A DNA stretch of 64,000 nt, from assembly GCF_000948975.2 (NCBI RefSeq), contig NZ_CP059736.1:62001-126000 (forward strand), in the 5' to 3' direction. Shown here piece after piece: positions 34,361 through 43,506 of this stretch. Numbering within the stretch: the first letter of the stretch is position 1; every line of letters begins with the position of its first letter. Made by a program: the position numbers and the translations under genes. The notes under the pieces were generated by a model. The model did no database searches and had not been told where the DNA came from. It was given only the letters and a program-made list of their open reading frames with translations. This DNA is from Thalassomonas actiniarum. GTDB lineage: Bacteria > Pseudomonadota > Gammaproteobacteria > Enterobacterales > Alteromonadaceae.

Positions 34361-34708
34361 GGTTCAATCGGATTAGTTCAGAGCAAACCTGACAGGCAGC
34401 TATGAGCGAAAAGCGGGCGTTGAACCGAACCTTTTATAACGACTATTCCTACACCATGGCAGATGCTCCGCACAATTCATAAAATCAGTCGTAAGAAACT
34501 ATAAATAGAGTTAAACGACTGAATTTCCGGGGTGAGCTGACTACATTTGAGTACCGAATTTATTGGTAATTTCTGGATATCCAGATCTGTTACAGTAAAG
34601 CAGGTGCACAATGAGAATTCAATCTTGCCATTAGGGCATATTTACTAACGCCAAGGCTCACAAACCGCCATAGAATGCTGAACAATTCCTATTTACTCCG
34701 GGTTAACG
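34361..34708 (+). other. Intergenic region upstream of BASS transporter
   Basis: About 350 bases without an ORF. It contains a perfect 14-bp palindrome TCTGGATATCCAGA (34572-34585), about 125 bases before the transporter start, a candidate operator. Confidence 0.4.
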
Positions 34709-35647
34709 ATGAATAATGGTGTTTTACTAACAGTGATAGTACCGCTGGCGATGTTTTTGATGATGCTGGGATTAGGAACAACCCTCACAACTCAGGCGTT
34801 GACGACGGCGCTGCGCAATAAAAAAGTGCTGGGACTGGGGTTGTTGGCGCAACTTGCTGTCGTGCCGGTTTGTGCGGCGCTGGTAGTGTTTACGGTTGAT
34901 ATGCAAGCGGAGTTCAAGCTGGGGATTATGCTGCTTGCCTGTTGCCCCGGCGGCACAAGTTCCAATTTATTTTGCCACCTGGGTAAAGGTAATCTTGCCC
35001 TTTCTGTTGCCCTGACCACATTTTCCAGCCTGGCGGTATTGCTTACCATGCCATTGATCCTGGAAATCAGCGCTCAGGCTATTTTCAGCACCGCTATGCC
35101 GCTTGATATACCGCAGCTGGAAATATTAAAAAGGCTTTTTTTCATGACCTTGTTGCCTGTCATGACAGGCATAGCCATCAGCCATTATTTTCCCGCTTTG
35201 GGCGAGAGAATTGCGGAGAAAAGCGGTCCGTTCGGCCTTGCCTTTTTGATCTTTTTAGCGGGTTTGATTGTGATGAAGGAATGGCAGAATTTAATCGCCT
35301 ATTTGCCTGTACTTGGGGCAACCATACTGGGTATGACTTTGTTTATTTTAGCCTGTGTGATGTTCATGCTTAAAATAGTCTCTCCCTCAATGCGAGACCG
35401 TTTTACCATTTATATTGAAGCCTGCATTCAAAGCTCTGCGCTGGCGATGTTTATTGCGCTGACGGTTATGGAAAACGGCAGTATGGTTGCAATTCCGGCG
35501 GGTATGTATTCGCTGACTATGTACCTGATTGGTTTTTCTCTGGTGTTTTTCTATCGCCGAAGCCAAAGCACCTTGACGGAAAAGGGGATGAGCCCCAGCA
35601 TGCAACAAGAAATATCCGAGCAACTGGCAACAAATTCGGACAGATAA
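34709..35647 (+). CDS. Bile acid:sodium symporter (BASS) family transporter
   Basis: This 312-residue integral membrane protein has nine to ten hydrophobic helices and conserved BASS-family segments: LGLGTTLTTQAL, LLACCPGGTSSNLFCHLGKGNLALSVALTTFSSL (given in parts) and the later EACIQSSALAMFIAL crossing. The two discontinuous helices carry the Na+ sites in known structures. Bacterial members import organic anions such as sterols, pantoate or keto acids with Na+; the substrate here is not evident. It is monocistronic, with a candidate palindromic operator upstream. Its final about 25 residues are a hydrophilic tail. Confidence 0.88.
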   Translation: MNNGVLLTVIVPLAMFLMMLGLGTTLTTQALTTALRNKKVLGLGLLAQLAVVPVCAALVVFTVDMQAEFKLGIMLLACCPGGTSSNLFCHLGKGNLALSVALTTFSSLAVLLTMPLILEISAQAIFSTAMPLDIPQLEILKRLFFMTLLPVMTGIAISHYFPALGERIAEKSGPFGLAFLIFLAGLIVMKEWQNLIAYLPVLGATILGMTLFILACVMFMLKIVSPSMRDRFTIYIEACIQSSALAMFIALTVMENGSMVAIPAGMYSLTMYLIGFSLVFFYRRSQSTLTEKGMSPSMQQEISEQLATNSDR

Positions 35648-35962
35648 AAGATTATTTATAACAAGGACAGTAGGGGCTTATCACAAGCTTTACTGTTTAT
35701 GTGAGCACCTTCTTAAATATACCGCAGGCAATTTCGAAGAACTTGTCGTTTATCCACCTGTGTCAGGTAAGTTCGCTTATCAGCCAAGAAGGATTATTTC
35801 CCCGTCATCATACCCGGTAAAGTTAGTTTTCGGGTATCTGGTTTTACCTGTTGTTATTTCCTGGCTGTTAAAGTTCAATTTGAGATAAGGAGGTAATGCT
35901 CAGGGGAAATGTCATAGCTAACTTGTTACAATTTATAACATTATACTTTTGCCTTTCACTCA
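35648..35962 (+). other. Intergenic region with strong ribosome-binding site out of frame with next gene
   Basis: The strong Shine-Dalgarno AAGGAGG (35888-35893) precedes ATG 35896. That ATG opens a 40-codon hydrophobic frame (LLQFITLYFCLSLNAF) running into, but out of frame with, the secreted-protein gene at 35963. No terminator was identified. Confidence 0.5.
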
Positions 35963-36829
35963 ATGCTTTTGATTTTCATCACTTTTCCAAGTTATGCATT
36001 GGTGTTAAACGAAGCTGATACCTGGCAGCAAGCAGACGGTCAGTTCAATTCACGTCTTAGTATTACCATGGAACCGGGCAGTACTATTTTGAAACGCACA
36101 GATGGCTTTAACTCCAGCTTTTACACCGGGGATTTTGTCTTTAACGGTGGTGAGGTCTACGGCGGTATATTCCTGCGCTCCATTAAAGGGGTTTCCTTTT
36201 CCGGGACGGTTTTTCATGAAAAAGTCACGGTTATGTACCCGGGTGAAGCAATAACCGTTAATGGCGGCAGTTTTGCTGAGTTTTACGTATTGCCTATCAA
36301 TGATGGCCTGACGATTTTAAACGGTGAATTCAGCGAACAGGCACACCTTATCAATATATACGACAATGTCACGATTGAAGGGGGAGTTTTTAGTCAAGGT
36401 ATCAGGCTTTCTCCGGCTAATTCTGCAGATAAAGTGGCTCATTTGAAATTGGTGGGCACCAACTGGAACCTGAACGGTGCAGCTGTCAGTTTTGCAAACG
36501 GTGTTGCTGATATATCCAACCAGTTGGCAAATGGCGCCCAAGCGCGTGGTTATGCTATTTTACAAGGTACTTTGGCTGACGGTAACGATGCCGAAATCTG
36601 GATCGATTATGCTGAGGCCAGCAGCACAGTAACTTTACATGAAAGTACAAATATTATGGGAGCTATCGGCGGCCTTGACGCCATTACGGTAGAATGCAGT
36701 AATGTAACAACCGGGCAGGTGATCAGTTTTAACAGTTATGAAGGTGATAAATTCGACTGTAAAATTAAGGGCCTGGACACTTCTGTCGATGATGAAGTTG
36801 TAATTAAAATAACCGGCCAGTCTAAATAA
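35963..36829 (+). CDS. Secreted beta-strand-rich protein (beta-helix-like), start uncertain
   Basis: The 288-residue frame is rich in short strand repeats of the type GDFVFNGGEVYGG, EAITVNGGSFAEF, DGLTILNGEFSE, DNVTIEGGVFSQG, which suggest a parallel beta-helix of about 20-residue coils. The N-terminus MLLIFITFPSYALVLNE is too short for a normal signal peptide and has no ribosome-binding site. The strong site at 35888 with ATG 35896 reads a hydrophobic leader in another frame. A one-base change near 35955 would join them into a full signal peptide. A sequencing error or a real frameshift is possible. Function is unknown; probably extracellular. Confidence 0.6.
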   Translation: MLLIFITFPSYALVLNEADTWQQADGQFNSRLSITMEPGSTILKRTDGFNSSFYTGDFVFNGGEVYGGIFLRSIKGVSFSGTVFHEKVTVMYPGEAITVNGGSFAEFYVLPINDGLTILNGEFSEQAHLINIYDNVTIEGGVFSQGIRLSPANSADKVAHLKLVGTNWNLNGAAVSFANGVADISNQLANGAQARGYAILQGTLADGNDAEIWIDYAEASSTVTLHESTNIMGAIGGLDAITVECSNVTTGQVISFNSYEGDKFDCKIKGLDTSVDDEVVIKITGQSK

Positions 36830-37007
36830 CTTTAGGCTTTTATATTCGATCTGGTGTACGGTATTTTTAACGGGTGCCGTACATATTAACAGGAAGAGCT
36901 GGCAAATAGGTAGAGGATGAATTGGAGGACCAAAAGCTGGAGCCAGATAAAGGTTTTGGTCAGTCTATTTATCTTGGCGCGATTACAAAGGAAACGCGGT
37001 GAATGAT

Positions 37008-37035
37008 GCGAAGATCCGTTGTCGCGGATCTTCGC
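37008..37035 (+). terminator. Strong hairpin terminator
   Basis: GCGAAGATCCG pairs with CGGATCTTCGC (11 bp) around a 6-base loop; TCGAGATTTTT follows on the plus strand. It probably ends the transcript of the beta-rich protein gene. Confidence 0.7.
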
Positions 37036-37085
37036 TCGAGATTTTTAGTCGGGCATTTTATGCAAGTTAGCCGACCCTGCACTTT

Positions 37086-37116
37086 ATAAAGAGCAGGCTT
37101 TAAATTACCTGCTCTT
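37086..37116. terminator. Bidirectional terminator overlapping end of MBL gene
   Basis: AAAGAGCAGG and CCTGCTCTTT form a 10-bp stem, with TTTTGCTTTTT on the plus strand and, on the minus strand, ATAAAG after the stem. The right arm lies in the last codons of the minus-strand MBL-fold gene (stop at 37100). Confidence 0.65.
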
Positions 37117-38059
37117 TTTGCTTTTTATACATCTGCTTCACTTGTTGCTTGAGCTGTGAATCGAAGTTTTTATATAAGGCTTTGTATTTTGGAGCCAGGA
37201 TAATGTTGGCTTGTGACAGGATTTCCTTCTGCTTTTTATTCTCTTTATAGCCATCTTTTACCAGTTTCCAGACACCGGTTAATAAATCAGCATCTCGCTT
37301 TACCGACTTCACCGTTGTTGCACTGCCGTGTCCGGTTAAGACAACAGCTGGATTTAAGCCTACCACAGCGTAAAGGGTATCAATCAAATTAGGGATATTT
37401 GCATGCGGCGTCATGATCGGCATCCAGTCAGAATTTAAGACGTCACCGCCAAAGATGATTTTTTGCTTTGGCAGCCACATCAAAACATCTCCCGGCGAAT
37501 GCCCGTTATTGGAAAAGATGAACTCAACATCCACCCCTGCGAGATTGCGTTTTTCTCTTTGAGCCAATAACGAAGCAGGATACGCCATCTCGGTAGTACC
37601 GGTTGCACCTTTAGTCATGCGGGAAAAGGCATCGATATCTTGCTGTCCATACTTCTTCATGGTCTTTGTTGCTTGGCTACTGGCAATAATCTCAGCGCCG
37701 CTATTGGCAAAGGCAGCATTACCCAACCAGTGATCGGCGTGGCTATGGGAGTTCACCACCCATAACACAGGTTTATCTGTCACTGATTTAATAGCTTTTT
37801 TAATTTCTTTACCAATGGATTCAGAGGAGCCGGTATCAAATACCAGCACCCCCTTGTCGGTGACCACAAAGTGACTATTGGAATTCCAGCCTTTATTCTC
37901 TGGTGTTGGTAAGCCAAATGAGGGGGCAACCAGGCTATAGACATTTTCAGCAATGGGGGTTACTGAAAAATCAAAGGCAGTATTCGTTGCCTGCGCGCTG
38001 TTGGCCATCAAACCCGTTAAGGCAAGGGGCAGTAAAATTTGTTTAAAGATTTTCAACAT
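37100..38059 (-). CDS. Exported metallo-beta-lactamase-fold hydrolase
   Basis: This 319-residue protein has a signal peptide (cleavage near NSAQA) and the MBL zinc motif H-x-H-x-D-H in VVNSHSHADHWLGN (about 104-109). A later His is in NNGHSPGD, and the metal-bridging Asp in IIFGGDVLNSD, followed by the GH motif VLTGHGSATT. The opening TPIAENVYSLVAPSFGLPT is typical of SoxH/quinoprotein-relay-type and alkylsulfatase-related MBL hydrolases. It acts in the periplasm on an ester, thioester or lactam. The basic Lys-rich C-terminus (KQQVKQMYKKQKEQ) is unusual. Monocistronic. Beta-lactamase activity is possible but not implied. Confidence 0.85.
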   Translation of the reverse strand: MLKIFKQILLPLALTGLMANSAQATNTAFDFSVTPIAENVYSLVAPSFGLPTPENKGWNSNSHFVVTDKGVLVFDTGSSESIGKEIKKAIKSVTDKPVLWVVNSHSHADHWLGNAAFANSGAEIIASSQATKTMKKYGQQDIDAFSRMTKGATGTTEMAYPASLLAQREKRNLAGVDVEFIFSNNGHSPGDVLMWLPKQKIIFGGDVLNSDWMPIMTPHANIPNLIDTLYAVVGLNPAVVLTGHGSATTVKSVKRDADLLTGVWKLVKDGYKENKKQKEILSQANIILAPKYKALYKNFDSQLKQQVKQMYKKQKEQVI

Positions 38060-38246
38060 GACTTCCTATAATTTCAATAGATTAATTTTTAAATTATCAA
38101 GTTATGGCGCATTAATGAGCTGGCTTTTTTATAACAAAGCATTGGCTTTAAGCGAACGTCTTTGAGATGAACATGTGGTTTTTTAAGTTGAAATCTCATT
38201 CTGATTTTAGCTATTTGAAATGGGATTTAAGCTGAACCGGCTTGTT
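38060..38246 (-). other. Region upstream of MBL gene
   Basis: AT-rich promoter-like DNA preceding the minus-strand MBL gene; no ORF is supported here. Confidence 0.35.
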
Positions 38247-38459
38247 TTACCGGCTGTTATTTAAAAACTGCTGATAGTTCCTGGCCGGGAGTTTTTGTTG
38301 TTGGTTATCAATGTCGACGACCCGGTAAAAGCCCAGTGTTTTCTTGGCAGGGCCCAGCTGGCATTGGCGCAATGCTTGTCTAAAGAGTCCATGAAAATAT
38401 GTACTTTGGGGGCAGGTGCTCACGATGAGGATAGAGGGTATATGCCGCTTGACGTTAAT
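38247..38459 (-). pseudogene. C-terminal remnant of an unknown gene
   Basis: A minus-strand open frame of about 70 codons runs from a stop at 38460 to TAA at 38247. It has protein-like composition (HIPSILIVSTCPQSTYF, GLFRQALRQCQLG, KKTLGFYRVVDIDN, ARNYQQFLNN). No ATG is in good position; the only early start is a GTG at 38423. It looks like the last part of a lost gene. The family was not recognised. Confidence 0.35.
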
Positions 38460-38638
38460 TCATAACCTTCCTGTACCGGGATGTGCTTGCCGTTGCGTCA
38501 ATGCTCATGCACAGTGGTTCTTACCAGGGCAGATAAACCTGAGCCCTCAGCCCTGGCTATTTTTACCTTGGCTATGGCGGGCTTAATCTTACGAAGATAT
38601 AAAAAGTCATAACAAAAAACAGGTTTCATAAAGCATTT

Positions 38639-38663
38639 AAGGCACTTATCGGGTGCCTTTTTT
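38639..38663 (+). terminator. Plus-strand intrinsic terminator
   Basis: AAGGCAC, a short loop, then GTGCCTTTTTTATTT. No plus-strand gene is visible upstream within 500 bases, so the terminator may be left over from a lost gene or may end an unrecognised RNA. Confidence 0.55.
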
Positions 38664-38739
38664 ATTTGGCCCGTTCATATAAAATAACCTGATACATGAA
38701 AGCCAAGGCAGCACTTTTTTGTTGAGCTGTACACTGCTG

Positions 38740-39768
38740 TTAGTCGTTTGACGCCAGTGTTAACACCACTTTGCCGACGGTTTTTCCTGATCTGAGACAT
38801 TCGATGGCCTGATGCGCCTGTGAAAAGGCAAAGGTGTGACCAACATAAGGGGCGGCTATATCAATACGGCCCATTTGCGACACTAACTCAGCCATTAAAC
38901 CGGTTTCCTGCCACAGCCAGATCAAATTAAATGCCATCACGGATTTATTTTCGCTGATCATTTCCATTACATCGTATTTGGGCCGTTTCAGGTATTGCCA
39001 GGCGGCTTTAAGATAATTCGGGCGATTTTTGCCGGGAGTAAACTCGGCAGCGCCAAAGACCACCAGGCGTCCCATGGGCTTTAGGGCATTGAAGCTGGCG
39101 TATTGTACTTCACCGCCGATTGCATCCAGCACCAGATCCAGGGTGATGTTAAGTTGTGTTAACTGGTCGGCAAAAGGTTGTTGGCGAATATAGCTTTGCT
39201 CAAAACCAAGGGATTTTAACAAAGCCGCTTTTTCCTCACTGGAGACAAATCCCACGGGGTGGGCGCCTAATGCCCGGCAGATTTTCATTGCCTGCAAACC
39301 GACACCGCCAGCGGCACTTTGCACCAGCACTTGCTGGTCTTTTTTGATATTGCCAAGCGCTGTCAGGGCATACCAGGCGGTTAAGGTTTGTACCAGGTAG
39401 GCGGCCCCCTGTTCGAAACTCCAGCTTTCGGGTAACAGCTGCAGATGTTCAGGTGTAGTATCAAGCTTGTCGACATAGCCCCCGAAACGTGTGACTCCCA
39501 TGATGCGGTCACCGACTTTAAAATCGGTGACCGCATCACCCAGAGCTGTGACTACACCTGAATACTCCAGACCGGGAATAAAGGCACCTTTCGGGGTGGC
39601 GGAATAAAGGCCGGTTAAGGCGAAGATATCGGCGAAATTTAAACCAACGGCTTTGACTTCTATCCGGACCGAATCAGGAGCCAGTTCAGCTAAATCTTCT
39701 GTGATCAGCTTCAAGCGCTTAATAGCTCCGGCGTGGCTGGTTTTCCAAACATTTCTTGTTGTTAGCAT
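38740..39768 (-). CDS. Medium-chain NAD(P)-dependent quinone oxidoreductase-like protein
   Basis: This 342-residue zinc-independent MDR-family enzyme has a GroES-like N-domain (about 25-135: VKAVGLNFADIFALTGLY, PGLEYSGVVTALG, VGDRIMGVTRFGG). Its Rossmann domain has the NADPH-binding motif SAAGGVGLQAMKICRALGA (about 150-168). The C-terminal FSQAHQAIECLRSGKTVGKVVLTL is typical of quinone oxidoreductase/VAT-1-like members. It reduces quinones or alpha,beta-unsaturated carbonyls with NADPH. The structural zinc cysteines of alcohol dehydrogenases are absent. Monocistronic, cytoplasmic. Confidence 0.88.
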   Translation of the reverse strand: MLTTRNVWKTSHAGAIKRLKLITEDLAELAPDSVRIEVKAVGLNFADIFALTGLYSATPKGAFIPGLEYSGVVTALGDAVTDFKVGDRIMGVTRFGGYVDKLDTTPEHLQLLPESWSFEQGAAYLVQTLTAWYALTALGNIKKDQQVLVQSAAGGVGLQAMKICRALGAHPVGFVSSEEKAALLKSLGFEQSYIRQQPFADQLTQLNITLDLVLDAIGGEVQYASFNALKPMGRLVVFGAAEFTPGKNRPNYLKAAWQYLKRPKYDVMEMISENKSVMAFNLIWLWQETGLMAELVSQMGRIDIAAPYVGHTFAFSQAHQAIECLRSGKTVGKVVLTLASND

Positions 39769-39947
39769 AAAAAGACTCTTTCATCTCGGTTGACTTTCCA
39801 GAACAACTTTTGCTCATTGTTTATTTGCTTAAGCCCAAGGTTAACTCCCGGAGATAATAAAATTTGATTTCTGCATATTCAGTGCACATTTCTTTTTTAT
39901 CATGAGGGAAAACCATAACGCCAATTATTTTATCTTTTTAGTGAAAC

Positions 39948-39960
39948 GATAATCATCATT
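39948..39960. promoter_or_regulatory. Possible Fur-box-like site
   Basis: GATAATCATCATT resembles the Fur 7-1-7 site (GATAAT-N-AT-ATT-like). It lies about 90 bases before a 59-codon ORF at 40048. The match is partial, so this is weak. Confidence 0.3.
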
Positions 39961-40047
39961 GAAGCCTGCCGTCCGGCAGTCAAAAAAACAGACTGAACAA
40001 GCACTAAGGTCAAATGTGCTTGCAAATAAAAAACCATTAGGCACTAC

Positions 40048-40227
40048 ATGAATAAATTAGCATTCTCATCTATGGAAAATCATCCCGACAATGATGTCAA
40101 TGTAGCAGAACTCCAGGAAAAACAACCTGCTGAAAAAGTCATGGCGAAGCCCTTGATAAATGCTAAAAGAGAAGCCCGGGCGCAAGCCCTCTATGTTTTA
40201 TTTAACCGCTATAAGGAATCAAGGTAA
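40048..40227 (+). CDS. Small protein, 59 residues, unknown
   Basis: ATG 40048 has AGG eight bases upstream and encodes a hydrophilic protein. It has an acidic middle (NHPDNDVNVAELQEKQPAE) and a basic helical C-terminus (NAKREARAQALYVLFNRYKESR, in part). There is no signal peptide, cysteine cluster or known domain. A Fur-like site lies upstream, so iron-dependent expression is possible. Codon usage looks like that of neighbouring genes. It is too short for family assignment by eye. Confidence 0.45.
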   Translation: MNKLAFSSMENHPDNDVNVAELQEKQPAEKVMAKPLINAKREARAQALYVLFNRYKESR

Positions 40228-40452
40228 TCAAGATTCACCCTGAATGCTGTTGTAGATGGCCGATGATAAAGTAAAACCAGGACAAAGGTTAAGCAGGGCA
40301 ATATTAATAATAACGCCATGTTTAGCATTAAGATACGAAAGATTAACATGCTAAGGAGGGGCTTCACTTGATGCGGTTTTTTCCAGAAGATAAGCCATTG
40401 ACTAAAAATAGCGGGTTTGTTTAAATCCGTTTTTTTCTTTCGATACAGCCTG

Positions 40453-42636
40453 ATGAAACGTTTCTCTTTTGCCACCTTTATATTGCTAGCAAGCCTCTCC
40501 TCGTTCACTTTTGCTGAGCATAGCCCGGAAACTTTACAGCAGGCGATCGCGAAAATCTCATTAAAAGACCATGATGCCGAGCAACAGGCACTTGCCTTGC
40601 TGTCTTCGGTGCAGCAGCAACAGCAACCGGCATTAACGGCGCAAGCGCTGTTGTTTGTGATGCGGGCACAGCGGAAAAACAGAGATTTTGACGGTGTTAA
40701 AGCGAGTTATCAAAAGCTGGCGTTGATGACAGAAGAAAATCAGTTATACAAAGCCCATGCGCAGGGGTTACTGCTGTTGGCAAAAAGTGAGCGCATGATC
40801 GACAAAAATGACGTGGCCTTAAAAATCATTGAACAGCAGGCATTGCCGTTGGCAAAAGCGCATGCGCCTGAGTTGTTGGGGAATATATATACCGAAGCGG
40901 CCAATAATGTTGCGCTTATTCCCGACTTTGAAAAATTTGAACCTTATTTTCAATTAGCGATTGAAACCCTTAAAAAAGAACAAGACTTCAAAAAATCAGC
41001 CCGGATGCTGGCGATTAAAGCTAATCACCTTTCCTCGTACGGCAATATTAAAGCGGCCTTACCGGCATTGATGTCAGCGATTAAAGAGCAATTGGCGCTT
41101 GATGATAAGTCCGGGTTATTTTTATCTTACACCGCCCTTGGCACCCTCCATCATGAAATAGAAAACTATCAGCAAGCACTGGCATATTTTCAAAAAGCCC
41201 GGGACTTAGGGCATGAATCCGCAAGAAACCTGGCTTCCTTAAACTATAAAATGGCCTTTAGCTATTATAAGCTGCAGCAATATGATGAGGGTATTGCTTA
41301 TATGGATAATGCGCTGGGTTATATGGTGAACCATTCAAGCAAAAAAGATTTAGCCACAGTGCACCTGGGAAAAGTCTTAATATTTATTGAACAGCAAAAT
41401 TATATTGCCAGCCTCAGTACCTTAAATAAAGTAAAAGCCCTAGTGAAAGACGTTAATTCTGAACGGGTGCATGAAGATCTTCAAACCTCATTTGCCAACT
41501 ATTATCTTGCCGTGGGGGATATTCCATCGGCAGTAAAAAGTATTCAGGCCTCACTCGCCTTTGAGACTACCCATATCGCCATGAACATCGAAAAATATGA
41601 AACCGCCAGCGATATTTATGAACAGGCGGGGGACTATGCTAAGTCACTTTTCTACCTGAAAAAGTTACGAGAATTCGAACGTGAAAAAGCGCAAGTTAAA
41701 GATGAACAAAGAGTGTTCCAGCAGCAAAATGAAATAAATTTGCTTAATGCGCAGAAAAACACCGCGCTGGTTAAGCAACAGCTGCTGGAAAAGCAAAACC
41801 AAGTGCAGTTACAGCAAGCCGAGCAGCAAAAGCTGTGGTTTTATGCCGGCATGAGCGCACTTTGTCTGTTCGCTTTGTTTAGTTTTTTCTATTTACGGCA
41901 AAGCCAGAAAAAGCGTATTGCCCTGGAGCAGTCGAAGCTGGTGATGGCGCTGATGGAGCAAAAAAACCAGTTTATCGCCAATGTTGCCCATGATTTGAAA
42001 AATCCGATCACTGTGATCCAGATACATTTGGAAGCCCTGAAAGACGGCATGGTAAAAAATCCCGAACAGGCACATGACATTCTTAGTCAGCGTCTGGCAG
42101 AGCTGACCAATAGCATTGAAGATTTACGTCAGGTATCGTTATTGGAAATGGGCGCTTTGAGCTTAAACCCCGAAGCGCTGTTGTTTAAATCCTGGCTGCA
42201 ACAGGAAATAAATGCCTACCGGCCGCTGGTGGAGTCCAAAGGCCTGTCTTTTAGAGTCTCGATTAAACTCGAAGGTACGGCAATCGTGATTGCCGATCCG
42301 GGTCGTTTATCGCAAGTGTTTGCTAATATTATTAAAAATTCGTTGCGTTATACGCATCAACCGGGAAAGTTAACTATTATTGCCAGGCAGCATCAGCAAA
42401 CGGTTGAGCTGCTCATCAAAGACAGTGCGCCTGCGGTGGCAGAGAGTGAGTTGAATGATTTGTTCAGTCATAGTTATTGCAGTAAAAAGACACAAGCCAT
42501 GTCAACCCAAAGCAGTGGTTTAGGGTTATATATATGTAAGCAAATAATTGAAGCTCATCAGGGGGAGATCAGTGCGTCACTTTCAAACTTGGGGGGCTTG
42601 TGTATTAACATAACAATGCCGCTGGCGGATGAATAA
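40453..42636 (+). CDS. TPR-containing sensor histidine kinase
   Basis: The protein of about 727 residues has a signal peptide (MKRFSFATFILLASLSSFTFA) and a long periplasmic TPR array (about 40-420; for example YTALGTLHHEIENYQQALAYF and YKMAFSYYKLQQYDEGIAYM). A coiled coil (about 420-458) and one transmembrane helix (about 460-481) follow. HisKA has His in FIANVAHDLKNPI (about 511), and HATPase spans about 610-725 (NIIKNSLRYTHQPG; SSGLGLYICKQI). ATG 40453 is preferred over the upstream GTG/TTG starts because it gives a clean signal peptide. It ends two bases before its response regulator at 42639, so the two form one operon and one two-component system. The periplasmic TPR array may sense a protein or peptide. 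Confidence 0.88.
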   Translation: MKRFSFATFILLASLSSFTFAEHSPETLQQAIAKISLKDHDAEQQALALLSSVQQQQQPALTAQALLFVMRAQRKNRDFDGVKASYQKLALMTEENQLYKAHAQGLLLLAKSERMIDKNDVALKIIEQQALPLAKAHAPELLGNIYTEAANNVALIPDFEKFEPYFQLAIETLKKEQDFKKSARMLAIKANHLSSYGNIKAALPALMSAIKEQLALDDKSGLFLSYTALGTLHHEIENYQQALAYFQKARDLGHESARNLASLNYKMAFSYYKLQQYDEGIAYMDNALGYMVNHSSKKDLATVHLGKVLIFIEQQNYIASLSTLNKVKALVKDVNSERVHEDLQTSFANYYLAVGDIPSAVKSIQASLAFETTHIAMNIEKYETASDIYEQAGDYAKSLFYLKKLREFEREKAQVKDEQRVFQQQNEINLLNAQKNTALVKQQLLEKQNQVQLQQAEQQKLWFYAGMSALCLFALFSFFYLRQSQKKRIALEQSKLVMALMEQKNQFIANVAHDLKNPITVIQIHLEALKDGMVKNPEQAHDILSQRLAELTNSIEDLRQVSLLEMGALSLNPEALLFKSWLQQEINAYRPLVESKGLSFRVSIKLEGTAIVIADPGRLSQVFANIIKNSLRYTHQPGKLTIIARQHQQTVELLIKDSAPAVAESELNDLFSHSYCSKKTQAMSTQSSGLGLYICKQIIEAHQGEISASLSNLGGLCINITMPLADE

Positions 42637-42638
42637 AG

Positions 42639-43310
42639 ATGAACGGACAAATGATATTAATTGTTGAAGATGATCTTGATATTGCAGATATTGTCGCTAC
42701 CTATCTGCAGGCGGCGGGTTTTATGACCAAGCATTTGAGTGACGGCAATGAGGTTGTCGGCTGGGTAAAAAGCAATACGCCGGCGCTGATCATTCTCGAT
42801 ATCCATCTTCCGGGTAAAGATGGCCTGGATATTTGCCGGGAGGTGCGGGCATTTTCTGAAGTCCCTATTATTATGGCTACCGCCAAAATAGAGGAAGTTG
42901 ACCGCCTGATCGGCCTGGAGATAGGAGCAGATGATTATGTCTGCAAGCCCTATAGTGTCAAAGAAGTGGTTGCCCGGGTAAAAGCCAATTTACGCCGCTT
43001 TGGCAAGCTCGCCAATGCGGCGGGAAAGTTAATCCTGGACAGCGACAGCTTTTGCCTGAACTACCAGGGGCAGGCGGTAGAGTTAACGGCGATAGAATTT
43101 TCCTTGTTCCACCTGCTTTACGCCAACCCAAGCCGAATTTATTCCCGCGGGCAAATCATTGACCTGGTTTATCAGGATTATCGTGATGTTTCTGACCGGA
43201 CTGTGGACAGCCATATCCGAAATTTACGCAAAAAATTAAGTAAATTGCCGTTAGAGCATGATTTTATTCGCTCCATTTATGGTGCAGGATACAAGTTTGA
43301 AGCTATTTAA
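42639..43310 (+). CDS. OmpR-family response regulator
   Basis: This 223-residue protein has a receiver domain (about 4-118; acidic pair EDD at 10-12, phospho-acceptor Asp in IILDIHLPG, Thr in MATAKIE, Lys in VCKPYSV). A winged-helix output domain follows (about 130-222; VELTAIEFSLFHLL, VDSHIRNLRKKL, IRSIYGAGYKFE). It is the cognate partner of the TPR histidine kinase encoded immediately upstream. It is followed by a hairpin at 43507-43535. Targets are unknown. Confidence 0.93.
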   Translation: MNGQMILIVEDDLDIADIVATYLQAAGFMTKHLSDGNEVVGWVKSNTPALIILDIHLPGKDGLDICREVRAFSEVPIIMATAKIEEVDRLIGLEIGADDYVCKPYSVKEVVARVKANLRRFGKLANAAGKLILDSDSFCLNYQGQAVELTAIEFSLFHLLYANPSRIYSRGQIIDLVYQDYRDVSDRTVDSHIRNLRKKLSKLPLEHDFIRSIYGAGYKFEAI

Positions 43311-43506
43311 TTGGCGTCTGCTTTATCGTTAGTGATGTCGATGTTTGCGCTGTTACTGATGAGGCGCCGGGAGTTTTTCTCTTAGTCTGTTGCTGCAATT
43401 TAAGTCTTTTGAGAAAACGTTGACTCCAAATGAAATATTATTGAGCTTTTCTGCTTTTCCAAAAAGCTGGCAGAGATGGACATGCAAAGACTTATCGCCA
43501 TGAAAA

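Noticed and set aside
40209-40508. 99-codon minus-strand ORF with a hydrophobic stretch
   Set aside because: It begins inside the histidine-kinase gene on the other strand and has no ribosome-binding site; a real membrane peptide there cannot be fully excluded.
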